5,940 nt of DNA from assembly GCA_026002025.1 (NCBI GenBank), contig BOAU01000104.1, positions 1 to 5,940 of the forward strand, in the 5' to 3' direction. The position numbers and the translations under genes are program-made. Every line of letters begins with the position of its first letter. Position 1 is the stretch's first letter. This DNA is from Spirochaetia bacterium. GTDB lineage: Bacteria; Spirochaetota; Spirochaetia; Treponematales; Breznakiellaceae. Below, in pieces: positions 1 through 5,881 of the stretch. The notes under the pieces were generated by a model. It searched no databases, was not told the DNA's origin, and saw nothing but the letters and a program-made list of their open reading frames with translations.

Positions 1-1
1 T

Positions 2-925
2 TGCATAGGATTTTGGCGCGCCCGGTGGAATGTAAAAGCCCTGTATCTGATGTTACTCATTCCTGTGGCTTATGTTTTTATTTTCAATTATATCCCCCTG
101 TACGGGGTACTGATGGCGTTCAAGCGCTTCCAGCCCCGGCTGGGCGTGTGGGGAAGCCCCTGGGTGGGGCTGTATAACTTTCAGCGCTTTTTTGGTTCCC
201 CCAACTTCTTCATTACTTTAAGGAATACCCTGGTACTCAGCGTTTATCAATTGGTTATCGGGTTTCCCTTCCCCATTCTGATAGCCATCTTTGTAAATCA
301 CAGCATGATGCCAAGGTTCAAAAAAGCGGTGCAGTCCATCACCTTTGCGCCCTATTTTTTCTCTGCGGTAATTCTGGTAGGGCTTGTGAGCCAGGTATTG
401 GCTATGCGTACCGGCGGGGTCAACCTGCTGCTCTCCGGCCTGGGACTCAGGCAATTTGATTTTATGGGCTCAGTTTCCTGGTTTCCCCATATCTTTGTCT
501 GGTCCGGAATCTGGCAGTCCGCGGGTTATTCGGCCATCATCTATATTTCTTCCCTTTCTTCGGTGGACCCAACCCTCCACGAGGCGGCGATTATCGACGG
601 GGCTACCATTTGGCAGCGGATATGGAACGTGGACCTGGCAACCATCAGGCCCATCATCATCATTATGCTTATCCTGAGCATGGGAAGTATTCTGGGCCTC
701 GGTTTTGAAAAGGCCTACCTTATGCAGAATTCCCTTAACCTGGACGCTTCGGAGATTATCGCCACCTATGTGTATAAGGTGGGTATCGGGGGCAGCGGAG
801 GAGGGGTACGGGCGGATTATTCCTTCGGAACCGCCATCGGCTTATTCCAGAATGTTGTCGGATGTTTCCTGACCTTGTCGGTGAATAAGATAGCCCACAT
901 AATTTCCGGCGAAAGCCTGTTTTAA
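2..925 (+). CDS. LplB-type carbohydrate ABC transporter permease, 5' partial
   Basis: Inner-membrane subunit of a binding-protein-dependent importer (MalF/LplB branch of the MetI-like permeases). The frame is open to the left edge: codons before the ATG at 50 read CIGFWRARWNVKALYL, the usual N-terminal start of this family, so the ATG at 50 is internal and the real start lies just outside the window. Numbered from that ATG, about six hydrophobic segments are visible near residues 1-25, 57-80, 98-118, 143-168, 200-218 and 262-286. The cytoplasmic EAA loop, which docks the ATPase, starts at residue 178 (EAAIIDGATIWQRIW). The C-terminus DYSFGTAIGLFQNVVG...GESLF is typical of LplB proteins. The usual LP proline of the EAA loop is replaced (DLATIRP). 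The stop is 11 bases before the next permease, indicating one operon. The substrate is unknown; the family includes uptake systems for oligosaccharides and uronides. Confidence 0.93.
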   Translation, partial: CIGFWRARWNVKALYLMLLIPVAYVFIFNYIPLYGVLMAFKRFQPRLGVWGSPWVGLYNFQRFFGSPNFFITLRNTLVLSVYQLVIGFPFPILIAIFVNHSMMPRFKKAVQSITFAPYFFSAVILVGLVSQVLAMRTGGVNLLLSGLGLRQFDFMGSVSWFPHIFVWSGIWQSAGYSAIIYISSLSSVDPTLHEAAIIDGATIWQRIWNVDLATIRPIIIIMLILSMGSILGLGFEKAYLMQNSLNLDASEIIATYVYKVGIGGSGGGVRADYSFGTAIGLFQNVVGCFLTLSVNKIAHIISGESLF

Positions 926-936
926 GGGGGCAGAAA

Positions 937-1845
937 ATGGCAACTTTATCAACCTATAAACGGCTTTCAACATCGGACAGGATATTCCATATAATCTGTA
1001 CCTTTTGGCTCGGCCTTGCGGGCATGGTTGTCCTGTACCCCCTGATATATACGGTGGCCTGTTCATTCAGCTCTACCACTTCGATTATATCAGGCAGGGT
1101 GGTCCTCTGGCCGGTGGAACCTTCACTTAAGGCCTACAAGGCGGTGTTTGAACACCGTCTGCTGCGCTCGGGCTTTGGCAATTCCCTGATCTATGTGGCA
1201 GGGGGCACCACTGTGGCGGTTATCCTCCTGCTTTTGGCGGCCTATCCCCTTTCCCGCAAGGATCTGCCGGACCGGAAACTGTTCCAGACCTTTTTCGTGA
1301 TCACCATGTTCATCAACGGGGGTATTATCCCCAACTATATGCTGATGCGGAATTTGGGTCTTATCGGCAGCCGGTGGGCGCTGATTTTTGGGTTTATGTT
1401 TTCCTGTTACAACATGATCATTGTAAAGTCATATTTTCAGACCAGTATACCCCTGGGACTGCTGGACGCCGCCCACATTGACGGCTGCGGGGATTTCCAG
1501 TTCTTCATCCGTTTTGCCCTTCCCCTTGCCACCCCGGTTATTGCGGTAATGGTGCTGTTTAACGCCGTAGGCATCTGGAACGGGTATTTTAACGCCATGC
1601 TGTATTTGACCAAGTCGAGTACTTTCAACTTCCAGCAGGTACTGCGGCAGATCCTGTTTATCGCCCAGATGCCGCCGGAGATGCTTGCCTCCATGGACCC
1701 GAATGCCCAGGAACAGGGCAGAAACATCCTACAGCAGCTGCGGTATTCGGTTTTAGTGGTAGGCGCCCTGCCCATGATGCTGTTGTACCCCTTTATTCAG
1801 AAATACTTTATCAGGGGTATGATGATAGGTTCCCTTAAGGAGTAG
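937..1845 (+). CDS. YtcP-type carbohydrate ABC transporter permease
   Basis: Second inner-membrane subunit (MalG/YtcP branch), expected to form a heterodimer with the upstream permease. It has 302 residues, the normal family length. Hydrophobic segments lie near residues 17-42, 80-105, 115-135, 146-165, 197-217 and 268-288. The EAA loop is DAAHIDGCGDFQFFIRFALP at about 177-196, with Asp for the first Glu and the LP proline kept. The motif FINGGIIPNYMLMRNLGLIGS near 125-145 and the C-terminus RGMMIGSLKE are characteristic of YtcP proteins. The start at 937 is supported by a purine-rich ribosome site, AAGGGGG at 924-930, which overlaps the stop codon of the preceding gene and suggests translational coupling. 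No ATPase gene follows; this transporter class generally uses a shared ATPase encoded elsewhere. Recognition as a family member is firm; the transported compound is not known. Confidence 0.94.
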   Translation: MATLSTYKRLSTSDRIFHIICTFWLGLAGMVVLYPLIYTVACSFSSTTSIISGRVVLWPVEPSLKAYKAVFEHRLLRSGFGNSLIYVAGGTTVAVILLLLAAYPLSRKDLPDRKLFQTFFVITMFINGGIIPNYMLMRNLGLIGSRWALIFGFMFSCYNMIIVKSYFQTSIPLGLLDAAHIDGCGDFQFFIRFALPLATPVIAVMVLFNAVGIWNGYFNAMLYLTKSSTFNFQQVLRQILFIAQMPPEMLASMDPNAQEQGRNILQQLRYSVLVVGALPMMLLYPFIQKYFIRGMMIGSLKE

Positions 1846-1868
1846 TTAGTTTGGTGTTTTAAGCCGGA

Positions 1869-1891
1869 CCTGCGCAGCGGGCGCGGGCAGG
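1869..1891 (+). other. GC-rich hairpin between permease and binding-protein genes
   Basis: The 76-base gap between the second permease and the binding protein holds CCTGC (1869-1873) pairing with GCAGG (1887-1891). An alternative inner pairing is GCGC (1872-1875) with GCGC (1881-1884). It is followed by an A-rich and then T-rich stretch rather than a clean U-tract, so it is not a convincing terminator. In transport operons such hairpins can protect or separate transcripts so that the binding protein is made in excess. That role is inference here, and a stem this short could arise by chance. Confidence 0.25.
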
Positions 1892-1908
1892 CAAAAAATA
1901 TATCTTTT

Positions 1909-1914
1909 AGGAGG
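1909..1914 (+). promoter_or_regulatory. Ribosome binding site with two adjacent ATG starts
   Basis: A perfect AGGAGG sits 7 bases before the ATG at 1922 and 10 bases before the adjacent ATG at 1925. Both spacings are workable, so the lipoprotein may start with MMKRK or MKRK. The choice does not alter the mature protein, because the signal peptide is removed. Confidence 0.75.
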
Positions 1915-1921
1915 ATACGGA

Positions 1922-3598
1922 ATGATGAAAAGAAAGCAGGTATTGATTGCCGCTTTGTGTGTCCTGATTGCCCTTGCGGCGGTTGGGTGTTCCAAAAAGG
2001 CTGAAGTCGGCAGCGGGGCTTCAAAGGGAAAGCTGACGATATTCATGGGGGGCCTTGATACCCTGGTAACCAGTTTTGAAACCAAGGATAACACCTTTAC
2101 CCAGCGGCTGGTAAAAGAAACCGGTATTGATCTTGATATTACCGGATCGGCAAGCTCGGACTTTCCCGATAAGTTCAATATCATGGTAAGCACCGGGGAT
2201 TATCCTGATGTGATCATGATCGGCCAGCCCAATTCGTTCAGCCGGAACGATCTGGACTTCTACGGACGGCAGCAGCACATCTTCCAGGAACTGGATGAAA
2301 AGACCCTTCGGTCCTATCCCAATATCAACAAGGTCCTGAATGACCATGCCGATATCATCATCAAGCTCAAGAGCAGTGACGGCAAATTCTACGCCCTGCC
2401 GGATGTGAATGACTGCGCCCATTGTACCACTTCTTATGGCCGCGCCTATTATTATATGCCCTGGCTGCGGGATAATAATATAAAGGCGCCGGAAACTATT
2501 GACGAATTCACCAACCTGCTGCGGTTTATCCGGGACAACGATGTGAACGGAAACGGCAACAAGAACGATGAAATTCCTCTGATCACCAATTCTATTCAGA
2601 ACTTCTTTGCCTATTTGGCAAAACCCTTTCTGCCCTGGGTCATGTACGGCAATACCCATGGTGTGGCTGTCAGGGACGGGAAAATTTGGGAACAGTACCG
2701 GGATCCGGCCTTCCGTGAAGCCCTCAAATATATGAGGAGCCTCTATAAGGAAGGACTTATCGCGGAAAATTCCTTTACCGTGACCCGGGATCAGATTCAG
2801 GCCCTGGTTGAAGGCAAGGAAGATATACTGGGTGTACTGCTGGTTCAGTGGCACAGCAATATAGTCCGGGGAGGGAACCCCAAGTTCCCCCTCTGGTGGC
2901 ACGCCTATCCCCTTGAGGGGCCCACCGGCGAGCGCTGGGGTTCCAATGGCAACCCCGATAATATTCTTAATGCCCGGTTTGTCATTACCGATAAGTGCAA
3001 GGATCCAGCGCTTGCGCTTCAACTCTACGACCACATGCTCGGCTTTGAACAAACCCTGGAAGGCTATTCCGGCGCCAAGGGTACCTTCTGGACCGATCCT
3101 GATCCGGGGGCCTTGTCTTTGGGTGGTGGCACTCCCAAGTACAAGCTCCTTATCCCCTTTGGTTCCCAGCCGGTTAATACCTCCTGGGACCAGAACAACC
3201 CCATGAACCGGACCCTTGAGTTCCGTCTTTCCGAACAGGCCGACGATGTGGATACGGTCTATAAATTCTTTGAAACCGGGGACCAGGCCCTGCTGCCCAA
3301 GATGCTGGAAAACAAGGCCTTTAACGAACTCCAGTGGATCTACTTCGATATCACCCGTGCAAAGCCCTGGGCAATACCGAACAGCTACTTCCTGCCGCGC
3401 TTTGCCATGAACGAAGAAGACGGAAACCGGGTTTCGGACATTCAGGCCGTGCTGGTTGATTACAAGCAGAAAGCCTGGGTTGAATTTGTCGTGGGTACCC
3501 GTGACATCAACAACGATGCCCATTGGAACACCTACCTGCAGGAACTTGAACGGATGGGTTCCAGGGATCTGGTCGCCCTCTGGGAAAAGTACCTGTAA
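1922..3598 (+). CDS. LplA-type extracellular solute-binding lipoprotein
   Basis: Substrate-capturing component of the importer encoded just upstream, expected to be lipid-anchored outside the cytoplasmic membrane. The protein has 558 residues, in the usual range for large LplA-type binding proteins. The N-terminus has a basic start (MMKRK), a hydrophobic core at 6-20 and a lipobox AVGC with the acylated Cys at 23. Ala at -3 is looser than the classical Leu and is common in spirochaetes. Family signatures include the KFNIMVSTGDYPDVIM segment (84-99), GKFYALP (154-160), an EF-hand-like calcium loop with D205, D207, N209, N211, N213 and D216, and a C-terminus with ...YLQELERMGSRDLVALWEKY. An unusual CAHC motif is at 165-168. 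Strong codon bias leaves a long open frame on the opposite strand, which is not a gene. A strong terminator follows. Family assignment is firm; ligand unknown. Confidence 0.94.
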   Translation: MMKRKQVLIAALCVLIALAAVGCSKKAEVGSGASKGKLTIFMGGLDTLVTSFETKDNTFTQRLVKETGIDLDITGSASSDFPDKFNIMVSTGDYPDVIMIGQPNSFSRNDLDFYGRQQHIFQELDEKTLRSYPNINKVLNDHADIIIKLKSSDGKFYALPDVNDCAHCTTSYGRAYYYMPWLRDNNIKAPETIDEFTNLLRFIRDNDVNGNGNKNDEIPLITNSIQNFFAYLAKPFLPWVMYGNTHGVAVRDGKIWEQYRDPAFREALKYMRSLYKEGLIAENSFTVTRDQIQALVEGKEDILGVLLVQWHSNIVRGGNPKFPLWWHAYPLEGPTGERWGSNGNPDNILNARFVITDKCKDPALALQLYDHMLGFEQTLEGYSGAKGTFWTDPDPGALSLGGGTPKYKLLIPFGSQPVNTSWDQNNPMNRTLEFRLSEQADDVDTVYKFFETGDQALLPKMLENKAFNELQWIYFDITRAKPWAIPNSYFLPRFAMNEEDGNRVSDIQAVLVDYKQKAWVEFVVGTRDINNDAHWNTYLQELERMGSRDLVALWEKYL

Positions 3599-3621
3599 TC
3601 AGTTTGTCTTAAGGTAAGCCG

Positions 3622-3646
3622 TCCCCGCCTTTGGGCGGGGATTTTT
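3622..3646 (+). terminator. Intrinsic terminator of the transport operon
   Basis: A perfect 8-bp stem, TCCCCGCC (3622-3629) with GGCGGGGA (3634-3641), encloses a 4-base TTTG loop and is followed directly by TTTTT (3642-3646). It lies 24 bases after the binding-protein stop codon. This is a textbook Rho-independent terminator on the + strand and marks the end of the permease-permease-lipoprotein operon. Confidence 0.92.
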
Positions 3647-3660
3647 ATATGCCCACCGTG

Positions 3661-3690
3661 ATGACAAGCGGAAGTGTTAAAGGATAAGAT
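3661..3690 (+). promoter_or_regulatory. Possible sigma-70-like promoter for the second unit
   Basis: ATGACA (3661-3666) matches the -35 consensus at 5 of 6 bases. TAAGAT (3685-3690) matches the -10 consensus at 4 of 6, with an 18-base spacer. It lies between the strong terminator and the next gene, where a promoter is expected. The -10 match is weak and the region is AT-rich, so the exact position is uncertain. No operator palindrome is evident next to it. Confidence 0.35.
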
Positions 3691-3708
3691 AAATTATAGG
3701 AGGATTAT

Positions 3709-4821
3709 ATGACCCATCGTGAGCGTTTTAACAGAGTTTTTACGTTTCAAAGTGTTGACAGGATACCCTGTTATTTTTTTGGCTCATGGAATGAAACCAA
3801 ACAGCGCTGGAAAAGCGAAGGTTTTTCAGGCGATATCATAATGGGAGATGTCGGCCCGCAAATACCGGGAATGGATCCCGACTGGGAGCAGGGTATGTGG
3901 AACGTTCATAATCTGGTAGTAACCGGGTGTATCGGCAATATTGAACCAAAAATCCTGGAGGAAGATGAAAGGCGGCGGGTAGTACGCAGTTCCATAGGGG
4001 AAGAAATTGTGGAACGCAAGGATGGTTCTTCCATACCCCATACCCGGCTTCATGCGTTGGAACCTACCCGTGAATCATGGGAGAGATTCAAAAAATTTCT
4101 TGATCCGCAGGATCCCCGCCGCCGGATTGCCGGATGGGAAGAAAAGGCAAAAAAATTGAATGGGCAGGACAGGGTAACAACCTTTATGGGCGGAAGTCTT
4201 TACGGCTGGCTCAGGGGCTGGATGGGAGTCGAAAATATCTCGTACATTATGTATGACGATCCTGAATTATTTGAAGAAATGGTGGAGTATATAGCGGATC
4301 ATTTTATGTACTTGATGGAGCCGGTATTAAAAATCGCAAAATTCGATTTTGTTTATTTCTTTGAAGATTGTTGCGGTTCTTCCGGGCCGCTTTTTTCTCC
4401 TTCAATCTATAAAGAGGTCTTTGACAAGCATTACCGTCGTATGATACGATTCTATAAAGAAGCCGGTGTGCCTTTAACGCTTGTTGACAGTGACGGATGG
4501 AGTGAAATATTAATGCCGTCATGGCTGGGTTCGGGTTTTGACATTATGTTTCCTATAGAAGTTGGGAAATGGGGGGCCAATCCTGATGATCTTCGTCAAA
4601 AATTTGGCCGGGATATGTGTATATTCGGTGCTATAAATAAGAATTATATTTATGGGTCGGAAAATGAATTGCGTACTCATTTGCAAAGTTTAAAACCCTG
4701 TGTAGACGAGGGAGGCTTCATTCCAATTCCTGATCATCGTATTCCCCCGCAGGTTTCTTATCGGCAAATGCTTGACTATATCAGGATTTTCAATGAGGTT
4801 TTTAATAGAGTTGTTCAATAA
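3709..4821 (+). CDS. Uroporphyrinogen-decarboxylase-superfamily protein (not HemE)
   Basis: Predicted cytosolic URO-D-fold (TIM-barrel) enzyme of 370 residues. Family marks are the N-terminal MTHRERFNRVFTFQSVDRIP, GGSLYGWLRGWMGVEN (161-176), FEDCCGSSGPLFSP (218-231), LVDSDG (258-263), a GFDIMFPIEV segment (277-286) and C-terminal IPDHRIPPQVSYRQMLDYI (340-358). The HemE N-terminal MRQAGRYLPEY-type motif is absent, so heme synthesis is unlikely. The HxC zinc ligand pair of MtaA/MtbA corrinoid methyltransferases is replaced by DSDG, so it is not a standard CoM methyltransferase either. Relatives with this DSDG form occur in carbohydrate and catabolic clusters, and their reaction is unknown to me. 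The start has a perfect AGGAGG at 3698-3703, 5 bases upstream. Parts of the gene are much AT-richer than its neighbours. A hydrolase gene follows after 58 bases, probably co-transcribed. Superfamily placement is firm; function is open. Confidence 0.88.
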   Translation: MTHRERFNRVFTFQSVDRIPCYFFGSWNETKQRWKSEGFSGDIIMGDVGPQIPGMDPDWEQGMWNVHNLVVTGCIGNIEPKILEEDERRRVVRSSIGEEIVERKDGSSIPHTRLHALEPTRESWERFKKFLDPQDPRRRIAGWEEKAKKLNGQDRVTTFMGGSLYGWLRGWMGVENISYIMYDDPELFEEMVEYIADHFMYLMEPVLKIAKFDFVYFFEDCCGSSGPLFSPSIYKEVFDKHYRRMIRFYKEAGVPLTLVDSDGWSEILMPSWLGSGFDIMFPIEVGKWGANPDDLRQKFGRDMCIFGAINKNYIYGSENELRTHLQSLKPCVDEGGFIPIPDHRIPPQVSYRQMLDYIRIFNEVFNRVVQ

Positions 4822-4840
4822 CTGAAGTTATTGAACAACT
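4809..4840. repeat. Perfect 14-bp inverted repeat overlapping a stop codon
   Basis: AGTTGTTCAATAAC (4809-4822) is the exact reverse complement of GTTATTGAACAACT (4827-4840), with a 4-base TGAA loop. The stop codon of the URO-D-like gene (TAA, 4819-4821) lies inside the left arm. No T-run follows on the + strand; instead TTCCGC and then an A-run (4847-4852) follow, so it is not a standard forward terminator. On the minus strand a T-run precedes the stem rather than following it. It could stabilise or delimit the mRNA 3' end, weakly reduce readthrough into the hydrolase, or be a protein-binding palindrome. Confidence 0.85.
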
Positions 4841-4863
4841 TCCGCTAAAAAATGAAACAGCAT

Positions 4864-4870
4864 AAGGAGA
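4864..4870 (+). promoter_or_regulatory. Ribosome binding site that sets the hydrolase start at 4880
   Basis: AAGGAGA lies 9 bases before the ATG at 4880. It directly abuts an in-frame TTG at 4871, which is too close to serve as its start codon. The ATG at 4880 is therefore preferred, giving MSGKEKVILDTD. Confidence 0.75.
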
Positions 4871-4879
4871 TTGATTAAC

Positions 4880-5794
4880 ATGAGCGGAAAAGAAAAAGTT
4901 ATTCTTGATACTGATATTGGCAGTGATATTGACGATGCCTTTGCCCTGGCGTATCTGTTGAGCGAGCCCAAGTGCGATTTGCTGGGGATTACCACCGTTA
5001 CCGGCCAGCCTCTGCTCAGGGCACGAATGGCCAGCGCCCAGTGTCTGGTAATGGGGAGAAAAGAGATACCCATTTATCCGGGGACAGAAAACCCTATCTC
5101 GGTTCCACTGAAGCAGAAGAAGGCCCCGCAGGCGGTTATGCTTAAGAATTGGGAACACCGGAAAAACTTCCCAAAGAGTGAAGCCATTGAATTCCTGCGG
5201 CAGACCATCCATGAGAATCCTGGGGAGATCACTCTTTTAGCCATTGGGCCCATGACCAATGTGGGACTCCTCTTTGCAATAGACCCCGAAGTTCCCAAGT
5301 TGCTTAAGGAGTTGGTATTGATGTGCGGAGTGTTCTCGTATAACCTGGGCAAAGGTAATAATTTTGCAGATCCCAGTCAGACAGTACAGCTTCTGGAATG
5401 GAACGCCATCGGTGACCCGCACGCGACGTCGATTATGTACCGCGCTCCGGTAAAAAACATCCGTTCCTTTGGCCTGGACGTTACCATGCAGGTAAAGATG
5501 CCCATTGAGGATGTCCGTAAAAAGATGACCGCCAAAGCCCTGGCCCCGGTGAAGGACTTCCTTACCGAATGGAAGGCGCCCTTCGTAATATTCCACGACC
5601 CCCTTGCCGCAGTTTCCATTTTTCACCGTGATGTATGCGGTTACAAACGCGGGGATGTAGAAGTTGAACTTGAGAGTTCAAAACTTGCGGGCCTTACATC
5701 CTTTAAGCCTAACCCCAAGGGCGTCAATGAAGTGGCTTTTGAGGTGAACACTTCCAAATTCTTCAAGGTTTACTTTGATACTATCGGGAGTTAA
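4880..5794 (+). CDS. Nucleoside hydrolase family protein (IunH-like)
   Basis: Predicted cytosolic enzyme of the inosine-uridine nucleoside N-ribohydrolase fold, which hydrolyses the N-glycosidic bond of nucleosides to give ribose and a free base. It has 304 residues, close to the usual 300-330. The N-terminal calcium motif is DTDIGSDIDDA (10-20), the DxDxGxDxDD variant that has one more spacer pair than the classical DTDPGxDD. Further family marks are TLLAIGPMTNVGLLFAIDP (118-136), MCGVF (148-152) where classical members have MGG, EWNAIGDPHA (173-182) matching the EFN...DPEA element, and FHDPLAAV (238-245) with the His-Asp pair near the active site. No signal peptide is visible. It follows the URO-D-like gene by 58 bases and probably shares its transcript. 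No clear terminator follows before the repeats at 5821. The substrate may be a ribonucleoside or an unusual nucleoside-like glycoside; family membership is firm and specificity is not. Confidence 0.9.
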   Translation: MSGKEKVILDTDIGSDIDDAFALAYLLSEPKCDLLGITTVTGQPLLRARMASAQCLVMGRKEIPIYPGTENPISVPLKQKKAPQAVMLKNWEHRKNFPKSEAIEFLRQTIHENPGEITLLAIGPMTNVGLLFAIDPEVPKLLKELVLMCGVFSYNLGKGNNFADPSQTVQLLEWNAIGDPHATSIMYRAPVKNIRSFGLDVTMQVKMPIEDVRKKMTAKALAPVKDFLTEWKAPFVIFHDPLAAVSIFHRDVCGYKRGDVEVELESSKLAGLTSFKPNPKGVNEVAFEVNTSKFFKVYFDTIGS

Positions 5795-5820
5795 GTTAAT
5801 AAAATCGTTGCGCGCCCCGT

Positions 5821-5881
5821 GGTGCCTCATTTAGAAATGTACCTTTCAGCTATGGGTGCCTCATTTCAAAAATGTACCTTT
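5821..5881. repeat. Two direct repeats at the putative element end
   Basis: Copy 1 (5821-5846) and copy 2 (5855-5881) share GGTGCCTCATTT and AAATGTACCTTT, differing only in the 2-3 bases between these halves (AG against CAA). The copies start 34 bp apart. Each has an internal dyad, CATTT facing AAATG (5828-5832/5835-5839 and 5862-5866/5870-5874), and ends with ACC mirroring the leading GGT. This looks like a duplicated protein-binding site, as expected for a transposase. Confidence 0.85.

Noticed and set aside
50..52. ATG at 50 as the true start of the first permease
   Set aside because: The frame is open to the window edge and the upstream codons encode the conserved aromatic and basic N-terminal segment. 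There is no ribosome site before this ATG.
2021..3523. A 500-residue open frame on the minus strand opposite the binding-protein gene
   Set aside because: It lies fully inside a firmly identified gene, shows no recognisable domain, and is explained by the strong codon bias of the + strand gene, which removes stops in the complementary frame.
3709..4821. Reading the URO-D-like gene as hemE of heme synthesis
   Set aside because: The HemE N-terminal signature is missing, and the protein instead has the DSDG and DHRIPP elements of non-heme relatives.
4809..4840. The 14-bp inverted repeat as a standard Rho-independent terminator
   Set aside because: There is no T-run after it on the + strand, the stem is AT-rich, and a probable operon partner follows 39 bases later.
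4871..4879. TTG at 4871 as the start of the hydrolase
   Set aside because: It abuts the ribosome site directly, leaving no spacing, while the in-frame ATG at 4880 is at the normal distance.
4802..5212. A 136-residue minus-strand frame across the end of the URO-D-like gene and the start of the hydrolase
   Set aside because: It covers two supported genes on the + strand and the palindrome between them, and it has no recognisable motif.
17..5817. GCGCGCCC near both the left edge (17-24) and the right end (5810-5817) as a possible flanking repeat
   Set aside because: The shared stretch is short, palindromic in its core and lies inside a conserved coding region on the left, so chance is sufficient.
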